Assembly: GCA_016790285.1 (NCBI GenBank)
Contig: JAEUPJ010000072.1
Location: forward strand, 62,001 to 126,000
Reading direction: 5' to 3'
DNA from: Roseateles sp.
Lineage (GTDB): Bacteria; Pseudomonadota; Gammaproteobacteria; Burkholderiales; Burkholderiaceae_C
DNA length: 64,000 nucleotides
Shown here: positions 1 through 11,168 of the stretch, piece by piece
How positions within the stretch are numbered: the stretch's first letter is position 1
Layout of the letters: each line of letters opens with the position of its first letter
Notes under the pieces: generated by a model
The model's input: the letters and a program-made list of their open reading frames with translations, nothing else
Told to the model about the DNA's origin: nothing
The model's database searches: none
Translations under genes and position numbers: made by a program

Positions 1-105
1 GAGGAAGCCGCCGGTGACCCGGCCCGGGTGGCGGCGATCGCCGCCTTGCGCTCACGCCTGCGCGACGCGGTGCGGGCGCGTGCGGTCGAGCGCTTCCTGC
101 CTTGA
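1..105 (+). CDS. 3' end of an unidentified gene (partial)
   Basis: Frame 1 is open from the window edge to a TGA at 103-105, giving 34 C-terminal residues rich in Ala and Arg that end in AVERFLP. Codon use has the same GC third-position bias as the neighbours, so this is most likely the tail of a real gene. The fragment is too short to assign a family. It runs the same way as the Lgt-like gene 67 bases downstream. Confidence 0.55.
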   Translation, partial: EEAAGDPARVAAIAALRSRLRDAVRARAVERFLP

Positions 106-172
106 GGGCACCCCCGGGCACCTTCCACTACGATGGGCCGTCAGCCCCTGCGGGTCAGCGATTCATTTCCCC

Positions 173-898
173 ATGGCCCTCGACTCCTTCACCGCCGCCT
201 GGGCCCACAGCGGCTTTGCCTGGGCCGGCATGGCGATCGGTGCGGCGATGTGGCGCGCCACGATCCGCCGTCAACCCACGGGCGGGGCGCTCGCGCCCGG
301 CAACTTCGCCGTGCTCGTCGGCCTGCTGATGGGCGCGGCGCTGGGCAACAAGGCCGTCTTCCTGCTGGAGCGGCCCGACGTGGCGCTCGCCCTGTGGCAG
401 GGCCAGCCGGTGTGGCCAGGGCAGAGCATCGTCGGCGGCCTGCTGGGCGGGCTCATCGGCGTGGAAGTCGCCAAGAAGCTCACCCGCCAGACGCGCAGCA
501 CGGGCGATGCCATGGTCTGGCCCATCGCCGTGGGCCTGGCCATCGGCCGCGTGGGTTGCTACCTCGCCGGACTGCATGACGACACCTACGGCCTGCCCAC
601 GACGTTGCCCTGGGGCGTGGACTTCGGCGACGGCGTGCCGCGCCACCCGACGCAGCTCTACGAGATCGCCTTCGTGCTGCCGCTGGGCTGGGCGCTGCAC
701 CGCGCCCGCCTGGCCACGCCGGGGGCGGCGTTCAAGCTGTTCCTGAGCAGCTACCTCGCCTGGCGCTTCGTCGTCGAGTTCATCAAGCCCGTGCCGGTGG
801 CCTGGCCGCTGGGCCTGTCGGGCATCCAGTGGACCTGCCTCGTCGCGCTGGCCGTCTATCTGCCTCTCACGCTGCGGGCCACCCGCGCCACCCCATGA
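173..898 (+). CDS. Divergent Lgt-like (prolipoprotein diacylglyceryl transferase family) membrane protein
   Basis: A 241-residue polytopic inner-membrane protein. Family marks are HPTQLYE at residues 158-164 and a GRVGCYLAG segment at 125-133. The second aligns with the Lgt signature GRxGNFxNGE but carries Cys where Lgt has its conserved Asn. Housekeeping Lgt moves diacylglyceryl from phosphatidylglycerol to the lipobox Cys. The altered signature and the short length suggest a paralogue with another lipid-related job. An upstream in-frame start at 14 exists, but the ATG at 173 gives the family-like N-terminus. Its TGA overlaps the ATG of the radical SAM gene by four bases, so the two are translationally coupled. 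Family membership is fairly sure; the reaction is unknown. Confidence 0.8.
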   Translation: MALDSFTAAWAHSGFAWAGMAIGAAMWRATIRRQPTGGALAPGNFAVLVGLLMGAALGNKAVFLLERPDVALALWQGQPVWPGQSIVGGLLGGLIGVEVAKKLTRQTRSTGDAMVWPIAVGLAIGRVGCYLAGLHDDTYGLPTTLPWGVDFGDGVPRHPTQLYEIAFVLPLGWALHRARLATPGAAFKLFLSSYLAWRFVVEFIKPVPVAWPLGLSGIQWTCLVALAVYLPLTLRATRATP

Positions 899-2352
899 GC
901 CGCAAAGTCCGCCCCTACCTCTTCTACGACACGACGAGCTCGGTCTGCACGACCTGCCTGCACCCGGTGGAGGCCAAGATCCTCGTGAAGGATGGCCAGG
1001 TGTTCATGGACAAATGGTGCCCCGCCCACGGCAGCGAGCGCGTGCTGGTGAGCGACGACGCCGACTACTACCGCCTGTGCCGCGAGGTCTACGTGAAGCC
1101 GCCCGAGATGCCCGCGCGCTTTGCCACGCCCATGAAGTACGGCTGCCCCTACGACTGCGGCCTGTGCCCCGACCACATGCAGCACAGCTGCCTGTCCATC
1201 GTCGAGATCACCGACCACTGCAACCTGCGCTGCCCCACCTGCTACGCCGCCTCGGGCCCCGAGCGGCTCACGCACCGCCCGCTGGCCGAGGTCATCGCCA
1301 TGCTGGACGCCGTCGTGGCGAGCGAGGGCGAGGCCGACGTGGTGCAGATCTCCGGCGGCGAGCCCACGCTGCACCCGCAGTTCTTCGAGATCCTGGACGC
1401 CGCCCGCGCGCGCCCCATCAAGCACCTGATGGTCAACACCAACGGGCTGCGCATCGCCCAGGATGCCGCCTTCGCCGAGCGGCTGGCGGGTTATGCACCG
1501 GGCCTGGAGGTCTACCTGCAGTTCGACTCGCTCAGGCGCGAGGCGCTGATGGACCTGCGCGGCGCCGACCTGCGCGGGCCGCACGAGGCCGCACTCGCGC
1601 GGCTGGACGCGCTGGACCTCTCCACCACGCTCGTCATGACCGTCAAGCGCGGCGTCAACGACGACGAGATCGGCGACGTGATCCGCCACGGCGTGGCCCA
1701 CAGCAGCGTGCGCGGCGTGACGCTGCAGCCCATCCAGGACGCCGGCCGGGTGGAGGGTTACGACCCCGCCCGGCACCGCCTGACGGTCAGCGAGCTGCGC
1801 CGGCGCATCGCCGCGCAGAGCGGCAGCTTCACGCTCGCCGACGTGCTGCCCGTGCCCTGCAACCCGGACACCCTGGCCATGGCCTACGCGCTGCGCACGG
1901 ACGAGGGCCTGGCGCCCCTCACGCGCTTCGTGGACGCACCCACGCTGCTGGCCGGCGAGCGCAGCACCATCGCCTTCGAGGGCGACGTGAACTTCAAGCA
2001 GCAGCTCTTCAAGCTGCTGGCCACCAACCACTCGCCCGAGAGCGGCGCGAACTGCCTGTCCGAGCTGCTGTGCTGCCTGCCGCGCGTCGATGCGCCGACC
2101 CTGGGCTACCGCGACGTCTTTCGCGTGCTCATCGTGCAGTTCATGGACGCGCAGTCGCTGGACATCCGGGCCCTCAAGAAGAGCTGCGTGCACATGGCCC
2201 GCCCCGACGGGCGCATGATCCCGTTCGAGGCCTACAACCTCTTCTACCGGGACGAGCGAGCGCAGGGGCTCGATGCCATCCGGGCCGGGCTGGAGACTGC
2301 GCGGCAACAGCGCGACATGGCCCATCCGATGCTGCGAATGCCCCGGCGCTGA
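895..2352 (+). CDS. Radical SAM protein of the Tes/MJ0619-like type
   Basis: A 485-residue cytoplasmic enzyme. The radical SAM cluster motif CNLRCPTC is at Cys109, Cys113 and Cys116. Before it lie extra Cys sets: CTTC at 18-21, Cys42 and Cys62 (possibly a rubredoxin-like iron site), and CPYDCGLC at 84-91 followed by Cys99. More Cys occur near the C-terminus (NCLSELLCC). This N-terminal layout matches the family of archaeal tetraether lipid synthase (Tes), which couples lipid chains through radical chemistry; bacterial members are mostly uncharacterised. The ATG at 895 overlaps the Lgt-like stop (ATGA) and is preferred over the longer frame opening at 829. The coupled lipid-enzyme-like neighbour supports a lipid substrate, but this is inference. 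Confidence 0.8.
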   Translation: MSRKVRPYLFYDTTSSVCTTCLHPVEAKILVKDGQVFMDKWCPAHGSERVLVSDDADYYRLCREVYVKPPEMPARFATPMKYGCPYDCGLCPDHMQHSCLSIVEITDHCNLRCPTCYAASGPERLTHRPLAEVIAMLDAVVASEGEADVVQISGGEPTLHPQFFEILDAARARPIKHLMVNTNGLRIAQDAAFAERLAGYAPGLEVYLQFDSLRREALMDLRGADLRGPHEAALARLDALDLSTTLVMTVKRGVNDDEIGDVIRHGVAHSSVRGVTLQPIQDAGRVEGYDPARHRLTVSELRRRIAAQSGSFTLADVLPVPCNPDTLAMAYALRTDEGLAPLTRFVDAPTLLAGERSTIAFEGDVNFKQQLFKLLATNHSPESGANCLSELLCCLPRVDAPTLGYRDVFRVLIVQFMDAQSLDIRALKKSCVHMARPDGRMIPFEAYNLFYRDERAQGLDAIRAGLETARQQRDMAHPMLRMPRR

Positions 2353-2505
2353 CACGCCCCTGACGGCAGCGCCTGCGCAGAAGTTCACGCTTTCACGCCC
2401 CCCGGGAGGCGGGGCCCGGTTTCTTGACGATGCGCATGTGCCCCCGGGAGCGCCAGCGCCCAGAATTTCGGCCAGATGCGACGTCATCGCACCGCTGGAG
2501 ACCCG

Positions 2506-3336
2506 ATGAAGATCCTGACCGCCCTCCTCGCCGCGTTCAGCCTGGCCCTGCCCGCCGTGGCGCAGACCGAGTACCGCTTCTCGCCGGTCAACCAGGCCAA
2601 CATCGCCACGGCCGCCTCGTACTGGAACCCGATCGTGGCCTACGTGTCCGAGAAGAGCGGCGTGAAGATCACCCTCAAGCTCGGCCGGACCTCGGCAGAC
2701 ACGACCGCCTATGTGCTCGCGCAGGAGGTGGACTTCGCCTTCACCAACCATCTCTTCAGCCCCGACCGGGAGCAGCTGGGCTGGAAAGTGTTTGGACGCC
2801 GCACGACGCCCGCCCTGCACGGCACCCTCGTCGTGCCGGCCGACTCACCCATCACCGACCTGGCCCAGCTCGAAGGCAAGGAAGTGGGCTTTCCCGGTCC
2901 CGAGGCCTTCATCGCCTACAAGGTGACCTATGCGCAACTGATGCAGCGCAAGATCAACGTGCGCACCGTCTTCGGCGGCAACATGGACGGCGCCTTCGCG
3001 CAGCTGTTCAGCGGCAAAGTCGCCGCCGTGGGTGCCAACTCGCAGCTCGCCGAGGGCTACACCAAGCGCGAGGGCAAGGCCTTTCGCGTGCTGTGGACGT
3101 CCGAGGGCTACCACGACCTCGCCCTGATGGTGGCACCAAAGGTCCCTGAGCGCGATGCGCAGGCGGTGGCACGCGCCTTCGTCGGCATGGCCAGCGACCC
3201 TCAGGGCCGCGAGATCCTGGCCAGCGTCAACAAGCTCATCGGCCTGCCGGCGGACGCGGTCTTCGTCGCCTCGGACGGCCGCGAGTACGCCGCCTACCGC
3301 CGCTTCTACCAGACGGCACCTGCGTCGCTGCGCTGA
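2506..3336 (+). CDS. PhnD/PtxB-like periplasmic phosphate/phosphonate-type binding protein
   Basis: A 276-residue protein with a signal peptide (MKILTALLAAFSLALPAVAQ) and a periplasmic-binding fold resembling the PhnD family: an N-terminal YRFSPVNQ strand, then motifs such as DFAFTN and GKEVGFPGPEAF. PhnD-type proteins bind phosphonate, phosphite or similar oxyanions. No permease or ATPase gene follows. Instead a sensor kinase starts 11 bases downstream, which suggests the protein presents its ligand to the kinase instead of feeding a transporter. The true ligand is unknown. The ATG at 2506 is chosen because it begins the signal peptide. Confidence 0.8.
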   Translation: MKILTALLAAFSLALPAVAQTEYRFSPVNQANIATAASYWNPIVAYVSEKSGVKITLKLGRTSADTTAYVLAQEVDFAFTNHLFSPDREQLGWKVFGRRTTPALHGTLVVPADSPITDLAQLEGKEVGFPGPEAFIAYKVTYAQLMQRKINVRTVFGGNMDGAFAQLFSGKVAAVGANSQLAEGYTKREGKAFRVLWTSEGYHDLALMVAPKVPERDAQAVARAFVGMASDPQGREILASVNKLIGLPADAVFVASDGREYAAYRRFYQTAPASLR

Positions 3337-3347
3337 CCTGCCCGCCG

Positions 3348-5570
3348 ATGCCGCGCCTCGCCGCCCTGCTGCCACGCTCGCTGCTCAGCCGCGTGATGCT
3401 GCTGTACGTGGCGGCGCTGGTGCTGCTGGTGACGCTGGGCTTCGGTGCCTTCCTGACCTACGAGGTGCGCTCCACACTGGACGACGCCGAGGTCGGCTCG
3501 CATGCCATGTCGGCGCTGCTGGCACCGGCCGTCTCGGAGGCCGCTGTCATCGGCGACTACGACACCATCAAGCGCACGCTGGACCGCGCCATCGCCCACC
3601 CGCTGTTCGAGCGCGCTGCCTTCATCGACCTCAAGGGCGCCCGCATCGAGGTCGTGCGCCAGGACCACCCCAGCCCCACGCCGCCGCAGTGGCTGGTAAA
3701 GCGCGTGGCCGCCGACCTGGACGTGATCAACACGCCCATCGTCGTGGGCGGGCGCGACTACGGCATCACGCGGCTGCACGTGTGGAGCGAGCGCATCGCG
3801 GCGGACATCTGGCAGGTCATGCGACTGGGCCTGGCGCTGGCCGGCTTCGGGCTGCTGGCCGGTGCGGCGCTCGTGTGGTGGCCGCTGCGGCGATGGCTGG
3901 GTCACCTGGACCGGATCCAGACCTTCGGCGCCCAGCTGCGCCAGGGGGATGCGCTCATCCAGCCCGTCAGCCCGGGCGAGGCGCCGCTGGAGTTCCAGCG
4001 CACCTTCGAGGTGTTGAACCAGGTCGCGGCCTCGCTGCAGGCCGAACGCGCGCAGGCGGCGGTGACGCTGTCGTCCATTGCCGAAGGCGTGGCGGCCGTC
4101 AACCGCGGGGGGGAGGTGGTGCTGGCCAACCCGGTGCTGGGAGAGCTGCTGGGCCAGCCCAGCCAGGCGCTGCTCGGCCAGCCGGTGGCCACGCTGCTGC
4201 CGGAGCTGGCCGACGGTCTGCAGGCGCCTGGCGAGGACGGCTGGCGCGGCCGGCGCTTCGAGCGCGACGAGCAGGTGCTGGAGGCCAGCCTCACGCTCGT
4301 GCGCGGCGAACAGGGCGAGGCCGCCGGCGTGGTGCTCGTGCTGCGCAACGTGACCGAGCAGCAGACGCTCGAGAACCAGCTGCGCGCCGAGCTCGCCGCG
4401 CGCGCCCACGCCATGCAGACCATGAGCGAGCTGCTGGGCTCGGCCGGCGCGCCGGCCGATGCGCGCCAGGTCAACGCCGTGGAGGCCCTGTCGCGCCAGG
4501 TGGGCGACCTCGTCGTGCGGCTGCGCCAGCAGGCCGACCAGCTCCGCGCCATCTTCAACCTGAGCCCCGACGGCTTCATCTCCTTCGACGCCGAGCGCCG
4601 CGTGCAGTACGTGAGCCCGGCCTGCGCGCTGCTGACGGCCATCGGCGACCGCCATGTGCTGGGCCAGGACGAGGCGGGGCTGGAGGCACTGCTGCAGGGC
4701 CGCATCGAGCATGCCGACAGGCAGCGGCCGCTGCGGCTGCAGGAGCTGCGCGAGCAGCCGCGCACCGTGCAGATGGCCCGCCCGATGCCGCGCATCCTGA
4801 GTTTCGCGCTGCACGACGGTGGCGGCTCGCAGACCTCGCAGATGCTGCACATCCGCGACGTGAGCCAGCAGTTCGAACTCGACCGCATGAAGAGCGAGTT
4901 CCTCACCACGGCCGCGCACGAGCTGCGCACGCCGATGACGAGCATCTTCGGCTTCTCAGAGCTGCTGCTGCACCGGCAGATGAAGCCCGAGGTGCAGGCC
5001 GACCTGCTGCAGCGCATCCACCGGCAGAGCAAGGCCATGGTGGACATCCTCAACGAGCTGCTGGACCTCGCCCGCATCGAGTCCCGCCGCGCGCTGGACT
5101 TCGAGTTCAGCGCGGTCTGCCTGCAGGACCTGGTGCGCCAGACAGTGGGCGACTTCGGCACGCCCGACGGCCGCGCCGCAGCCGAGCTGCATCTCGCCGA
5201 ACCCCCGCAATGGGTGCGGGTGGACGCCAGCAAGCTCAGCCAGGCGCTGCGCAACCTGCTGTCCAACGCCTACAAGTACTCGCCGGGTGGCGGGCGCGTC
5301 ACCGTACAGGTGGCGGTAGCACTCGAGGGGCACGTCGACGTCGAGGTGCAGGACGAAGGCATCGGCATGACGCCCGACGAACTCGCGCGCGTGACCGAAC
5401 GCTTCTACCGCGCTGACAAGTCAGGCGCCATCCCCGGCACGGGCCTCGGGATGGCCATCGTCAAGGAGATCGTGGAGCTGATGGGCGGCAGCCTGCAGCT
5501 GGCCAGCGAGCCCCAGCGCGGCACCTGCGTGACGGTGCGGCTGCCGACCATCCCGGCGCCTCAGGCTTGA
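3348..5570 (+). CDS. Membrane-bound PAS-containing sensor histidine kinase
   Basis: A 740-residue kinase. One membrane helix lies near residues 16-40, a periplasmic sensor region spans about 40-153, and a second helix runs about 154-180, followed by a HAMP-like linker. Two PAS-like regions follow (about 235-345 and 395-510). The HisKA motif AAHELRTPM contains the predicted phospho-His524. The HATPase domain shows an NLLSNAYKYSPGG N box and GTGLGMAIVKE. It starts 11 bases after the PhnD-like gene, so the two are an operon and probably a ligand-sensing pair. No response regulator lies beside it, so the partner must be elsewhere. The 3' end overlaps the convergent gene at 5561 by ten bases. Confidence 0.92.
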   Translation: MPRLAALLPRSLLSRVMLLYVAALVLLVTLGFGAFLTYEVRSTLDDAEVGSHAMSALLAPAVSEAAVIGDYDTIKRTLDRAIAHPLFERAAFIDLKGARIEVVRQDHPSPTPPQWLVKRVAADLDVINTPIVVGGRDYGITRLHVWSERIAADIWQVMRLGLALAGFGLLAGAALVWWPLRRWLGHLDRIQTFGAQLRQGDALIQPVSPGEAPLEFQRTFEVLNQVAASLQAERAQAAVTLSSIAEGVAAVNRGGEVVLANPVLGELLGQPSQALLGQPVATLLPELADGLQAPGEDGWRGRRFERDEQVLEASLTLVRGEQGEAAGVVLVLRNVTEQQTLENQLRAELAARAHAMQTMSELLGSAGAPADARQVNAVEALSRQVGDLVVRLRQQADQLRAIFNLSPDGFISFDAERRVQYVSPACALLTAIGDRHVLGQDEAGLEALLQGRIEHADRQRPLRLQELREQPRTVQMARPMPRILSFALHDGGGSQTSQMLHIRDVSQQFELDRMKSEFLTTAAHELRTPMTSIFGFSELLLHRQMKPEVQADLLQRIHRQSKAMVDILNELLDLARIESRRALDFEFSAVCLQDLVRQTVGDFGTPDGRAAAELHLAEPPQWVRVDASKLSQALRNLLSNAYKYSPGGGRVTVQVAVALEGHVDVEVQDEGIGMTPDELARVTERFYRADKSGAIPGTGLGMAIVKEIVELMGGSLQLASEPQRGTCVTVRLPTIPAPQA

Positions 5571-6067
5571 GGGCGGCCGCGCACGCGTCGCCACCAGCGG
5601 CGCACGCCGGCCTTGATGCCGCGCGCCGTGCGCCACACCGCGCTGGCGCGGACCCACGCCAGCAGCTCGGCCTTCCAGGCCGTCCAGCGCGCATGCAAGC
5701 GCGCGAACCACGGCAGCTGCATCAGTGCAGGCTGGATGAGCTGGAAGAGCCAGGCCAGCAGCGCCGTGCCGACCAGCTTAGCCACCACCACCACCCCCAC
5801 ACCCAGCACGACGCGGCCCTGCGCCACCAGCCACAGCGCCGCGAGCTTGACCGGCAGGATCAGCAGGCTCGGCAGCAGCAGCACGACGAAGGCCCAGCGC
5901 GGCGGCAGGCGCTTGAGCAGGGCCTCGACCTGCCGGATGACGGGCAGCCGCGCCAGCAGCGCGAACGCGCGCCGCAGCGGCTCCCAGCCCCATTCCTCGA
6001 AGAGGATGAGCAGCGCGAAGACCAGGCGGAACAGCCAGCGCAGCGGGGCGAGCAGGAGCTTGAGCAT
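5561..6067 (-). CDS. Conserved hypothetical inner-membrane protein
   Basis: A 168-residue protein with a hydrophobic N-terminus (residues 4-22) and two further hydrophobic stretches at about 58-82 and 85-110, then a basic, Trp- and Arg-rich tail ending in RRWWRRVRGRPQA. The tail suggests contact with the membrane surface or nucleic acid, but no family is recognised. The frame keeps strong GC third-position bias throughout, supporting a real gene. It lies just downstream of tgt on the same strand (38 bases), so it may be co-transcribed with it. Function unknown. Confidence 0.7.
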   Translation of the reverse strand: MLKLLLAPLRWLFRLVFALLILFEEWGWEPLRRAFALLARLPVIRQVEALLKRLPPRWAFVVLLLPSLLILPVKLAALWLVAQGRVVLGVGVVVVAKLVGTALLAWLFQLIQPALMQLPWFARLHARWTAWKAELLAWVRASAVWRTARGIKAGVRRWWRRVRGRPQA

Positions 6068-6105
6068 TCAGCGATCTTCGGGCGCTGCGCGGCGGGTGCC
6101 GAAGG

Positions 6106-8122
<2,017 letters not shown>

Positions 8123-8128
8123 CACGCC

Positions 8129-8734
8129 ATGGCCCTCACCCTGGCCGCGCCCGCGCGGCATGAACTCGTCGTCAAGAAGAGCCGCTTCCTGGGCTGCGTG
8201 GAGCCCTGCGCCGACCGCGCCGCAGCGCTCGCGCGCGTTGCCGAGCTGCGCGCCGAACACCCGGGTGCCGTGCATGTGTGCTGGGCGCTGCTGGCCGGCG
8301 GCCACTCGGCCGCCAACGACGACGGCGAACCGGGCGGCACCGCGGGCCGCCCCATGCTGGACGTGCTGCGCCACCAGGGGCTGGACGGCGTGCTGGCCAC
8401 CGCGGTGCGCTACTGGGGCGGCGTGAAGCTGGGCGCCGGCGGCCTGGTGCGGGCCTACACGGACTGCATCGCCCAGGCGCTGCTGTCGGCCGAAAAGTTG
8501 GAGCGTGTGGCGCAGGTGGAGCTGGGCTGCGAGCTGCCGTATGAGCTGGAGGGCAGGTTGCGGCGGCTGGCTGAGCAGCACGGCGCAAAGCTTGTCGCCG
8601 TGGCGCATGCAGCGCGCGTCAGCATGCGCTTCAGCTTGCCGGTGACGGCGCGCGCCGCATTCGCGGCGGCCGTCGACGACACGGCTCAGGGCCGCGTCGC
8701 GTGGGCGCGCGAGGGCACTGTCATGACACGCTAG
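8129..8734 (+). CDS. yigZ: IMPACT/YigZ family protein (UPF0029)
   Basis: A 201-residue protein with the full family signature: KKSRFLG near residue 17, DDGEPGGTAGRPMLDVL, then VRYWGGVKLGAGGLVRAY. YIGZ/IMPACT proteins have a ribosomal S5-like N-terminal domain and a ferredoxin-like C-terminal domain. The eukaryotic member regulates Gcn2; the bacterial role is not settled. Length is normal. It lies six bases downstream of the orphan binding protein and probably shares its transcript. Confidence 0.93.
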   Translation: MALTLAAPARHELVVKKSRFLGCVEPCADRAAALARVAELRAEHPGAVHVCWALLAGGHSAANDDGEPGGTAGRPMLDVLRHQGLDGVLATAVRYWGGVKLGAGGLVRAYTDCIAQALLSAEKLERVAQVELGCELPYELEGRLRRLAEQHGAKLVAVAHAARVSMRFSLPVTARAAFAAAVDDTAQGRVAWAREGTVMTR

Positions 8735-8758
8735 CGGACGGCGCAGTTCATCTTTGCC

Positions 8759-11098
8759 TCAGTTGCCCCCGCTGCCCGTCGCTAGCACCGTGCCGGAATC
8801 GCCGGTGATCCAGGCCGTGTTGCTGTCCACCACCTCGATGGAGCTGAGCTCGACGCTGGCGCCACTGACCTGCTGACGCCAGGTCTTGCCGCCGTCCTGC
8901 GTGGCCAGGATCAAGCCGTCCCAACCGATGATCCAGCCGACCTTCGCATTGGCGAACCTGATGCCATTCAGCGTTGCGTTGGCGACGGGCAGCGTGACCG
9001 CGGTCCAGCTGGCGCCTGCGTCGGCGGACTTCAGCAGCGTGCTGGCCGACCCCACGGCCCACACGGTCCTGGCGTCCGAGAAAGCCACGGCGGTAAGGTA
9101 GGCCGAAGTCCCTACTTCGACGGTCTTCCAGGTGCCGCCCGCATCCGTAGAGACATACACCGGCCCCACGCCACCCACGGCCACCCAGCTCTGCTCGCCC
9201 TGGCGCAGTGACGCCACCCTGGCGGGCAGGGCCAGCTCGGTCCAGGTCTTGCCGCCATCCCGCGTGGCCGCGAACGGGGCGCCGCCATCCCAGCCGCGCC
9301 CCGACCAGCCCAGCGCTTCGTTCTCGAAATGGACGCTCCTGAAGCTCAGGCCCGCCGCGGCGGTGACAGGCGCCCAGTTCTGCCCCGCATCGGTGGACTT
9401 GTAGAGTCGTTCATCGGCGCCGACCAGCCAGCCGGTCTGCTTGCCGACGAATTGCACGGCACGCACCTTACCGAGGGCAAGGTTCTTCACCACCCAGTTG
9501 GCGCCGCCATCCTTGGTGGTGAAAAGTCCTCCAGACCCGTCGCTCAGGAAGCCAGTCTTGGCATCGATGAATGCGACCGTGCCGCTCACGTTGAAGATTT
9601 TGCTGCTGTTGCTGATGTCGACCAGCTGGAAGACCGAGGCCCAGGATTGGCCGTCGTCTTTGCTCAGCAAGAGGCCAACCTGCAGCGTGTTCGCCTCGAC
9701 CCGACGGACGTAAAGCGCCGTGTCGTACCCGCCCGTGGGGTTGCCGAGCCTCGTCCAGGTCTGGGCGCCGTCCTTGCTCATCCACAAGCCGCTTAGATTG
9801 CTGGACAAGATTTCACCACCGGGCAGGGAGGCGTAGTAGGTCAACTGGGCCGACGATGGCGAAGGCACCACGGTCCAGGTGCGGCCGCCGTCAGTACTGC
9901 GTGTCAGCTTGTCGTTGCCGGCCAGCAGCACCTTGCCATCGGCCGACATGCTCAGGATCCCTCCCATCGTCGAGTCGCTCGGGCTGTCCGCCCTGGACGA
10001 CCAGCTCGCCCCGCCGTCGGTGGTCGTGTAGATGCTTTGGAAGTAGCTCCACGTCTGCGTGGCACGGTCGAAGGCCGAAGCATTCGCGTAGGCAACGGCA
10101 CGCTGGTCGCCCAGGACCTGCAGGCGGGGGCTGCCGAAGTCGTGGCCCGTCGGCAGATCGAGCGTCAGCACCGCGGTGTAGGTCTGGCCGCCATCCGTGG
10201 ACACGCTCACCGTCTTGTCCTGCAGGGCCCACAACTTGCCCGTCGCCGTGACTACCGTCGCCGGCCTCGCCATCGACTGCCAGGTGGCACCGCCATCCTT
10301 GCTGGCGTACATCCGGAGGTTGCTGTCGGACGCGCTGCCCGTTCCTGCGCGGCCGACATACACCGTCCTGGCGTCGACCGCCGTGATGGTCGCAACGTCA
10401 ACAGGCCCGACGCTGGACTCGTCGCTCAGCCTGGCCGCTGCCCAGGTGCTGCCACCATCGGCCGTTCGCAGCACGATGCCGGACGCGGCGGTGACCCAGC
10501 CGGTCGTTGTGTTCAGGAAGCGGATGCCGCGGATCGACGCGGTGATGCCCGAGTTCTGGCGCACCCAGGTCACGCCGCTGTCGATCGTCTTGAAGATGTC
10601 ACCGCTGTCGCCGCCGCGCCAGCCGGTGCTGGCGTTAAGGAAGTACACCGTGTTGATCCGGTTGCCGGTCGGCTTGGGGTTCTGCCAGCACCAGCCCGTG
10701 TTCGCAGGGCCCGAGCATTCGAGGCCGCGCACGTTGGCGATGTTGGTGATCGATAGCTTGGCGCGGGTCTCGCGGCTGCTGCCGGCTTCGTTGGTGACCT
10801 TGAGCACCACCTCGAACTCGCCGCCGCTGGCGAAGCTGTGGCTGGGCGCCGCGTCCGTGCTGGTGCTGCCGTCGCCAAAGTCCCATTGGTACTTCAACCC
10901 GGCGAGCGCGCCGGTCGAGTTGCCGAAAGCCACCGCCGTCGCCGATTCGGCCGTCGCTGGCGCCGTAATGGCAAGGTTTTCCGGGATGGCCGTGGGCACG
11001 GGCGGCGGGCTCGTCCCCGCATCGCCGCCACCGCCACCGCACCCACTCAAGACAATGGCCATCAATGCCGCAAGTGCGGCTGCTCTGACGTGCTGCAC
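8759..11098 (-). CDS. Large PKD plus BNR/Ycf48-like repeat lipoprotein
   Basis: A 779-residue exported lipoprotein. The signal peptide ends in the lipobox LSGC, followed directly by GGGGGDAG. A PKD domain follows at about residues 50-120 (YQWDFGDGSTST). The rest, from about 130 to the end, is a series of beta-propeller repeats of the BNR/Ycf48 type with recurring DGGxTW and TGW/AVG segments (for example TADGGSTW, KDGGATW, QDGGKTW). Such propellers bind proteins or polysaccharides at the cell surface. The start is GTG (CAC at 11096-11098) with a GGGGAG ribosome site just upstream. No enzyme motif was seen; the role is unknown. Confidence 0.85.
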   Translation of the reverse strand: MQHVRAAALAALMAIVLSGCGGGGGDAGTSPPPVPTAIPENLAITAPATAESATAVAFGNSTGALAGLKYQWDFGDGSTSTDAAPSHSFASGGEFEVVLKVTNEAGSSRETRAKLSITNIANVRGLECSGPANTGWCWQNPKPTGNRINTVYFLNASTGWRGGDSGDIFKTIDSGVTWVRQNSGITASIRGIRFLNTTTGWVTAASGIVLRTADGGSTWAAARLSDESSVGPVDVATITAVDARTVYVGRAGTGSASDSNLRMYASKDGGATWQSMARPATVVTATGKLWALQDKTVSVSTDGGQTYTAVLTLDLPTGHDFGSPRLQVLGDQRAVAYANASAFDRATQTWSYFQSIYTTTDGGASWSSRADSPSDSTMGGILSMSADGKVLLAGNDKLTRSTDGGRTWTVVPSPSSAQLTYYASLPGGEILSSNLSGLWMSKDGAQTWTRLGNPTGGYDTALYVRRVEANTLQVGLLLSKDDGQSWASVFQLVDISNSSKIFNVSGTVAFIDAKTGFLSDGSGGLFTTKDGGANWVVKNLALGKVRAVQFVGKQTGWLVGADERLYKSTDAGQNWAPVTAAAGLSFRSVHFENEALGWSGRGWDGGAPFAATRDGGKTWTELALPARVASLRQGEQSWVAVGGVGPVYVSTDAGGTWKTVEVGTSAYLTAVAFSDARTVWAVGSASTLLKSADAGASWTAVTLPVANATLNGIRFANAKVGWIIGWDGLILATQDGGKTWRQQVSGASVELSSIEVVDSNTAWITGDSGTVLATGSGGN

Positions 11099-11168
11099 GG
11101 AAAACTCCCCGGTCTGTATTTCGATGCGGCCCGGACCGGTCCGCGACCTAACCTCGTCATCTTATGGG

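Noticed and set aside
829-894. Upstream start for the radical SAM gene
   Set aside because: The extra 22 codons overlap the Lgt-like gene and the ATGA overlap at 895 is the usual coupled start.
856-2820. 654-residue minus-strand open frame opposite the radical SAM gene
   Set aside because: High GC leaves antisense frames open. The protein is His/Arg/Gln-rich with no motifs, while the plus strand has a full radical SAM protein.
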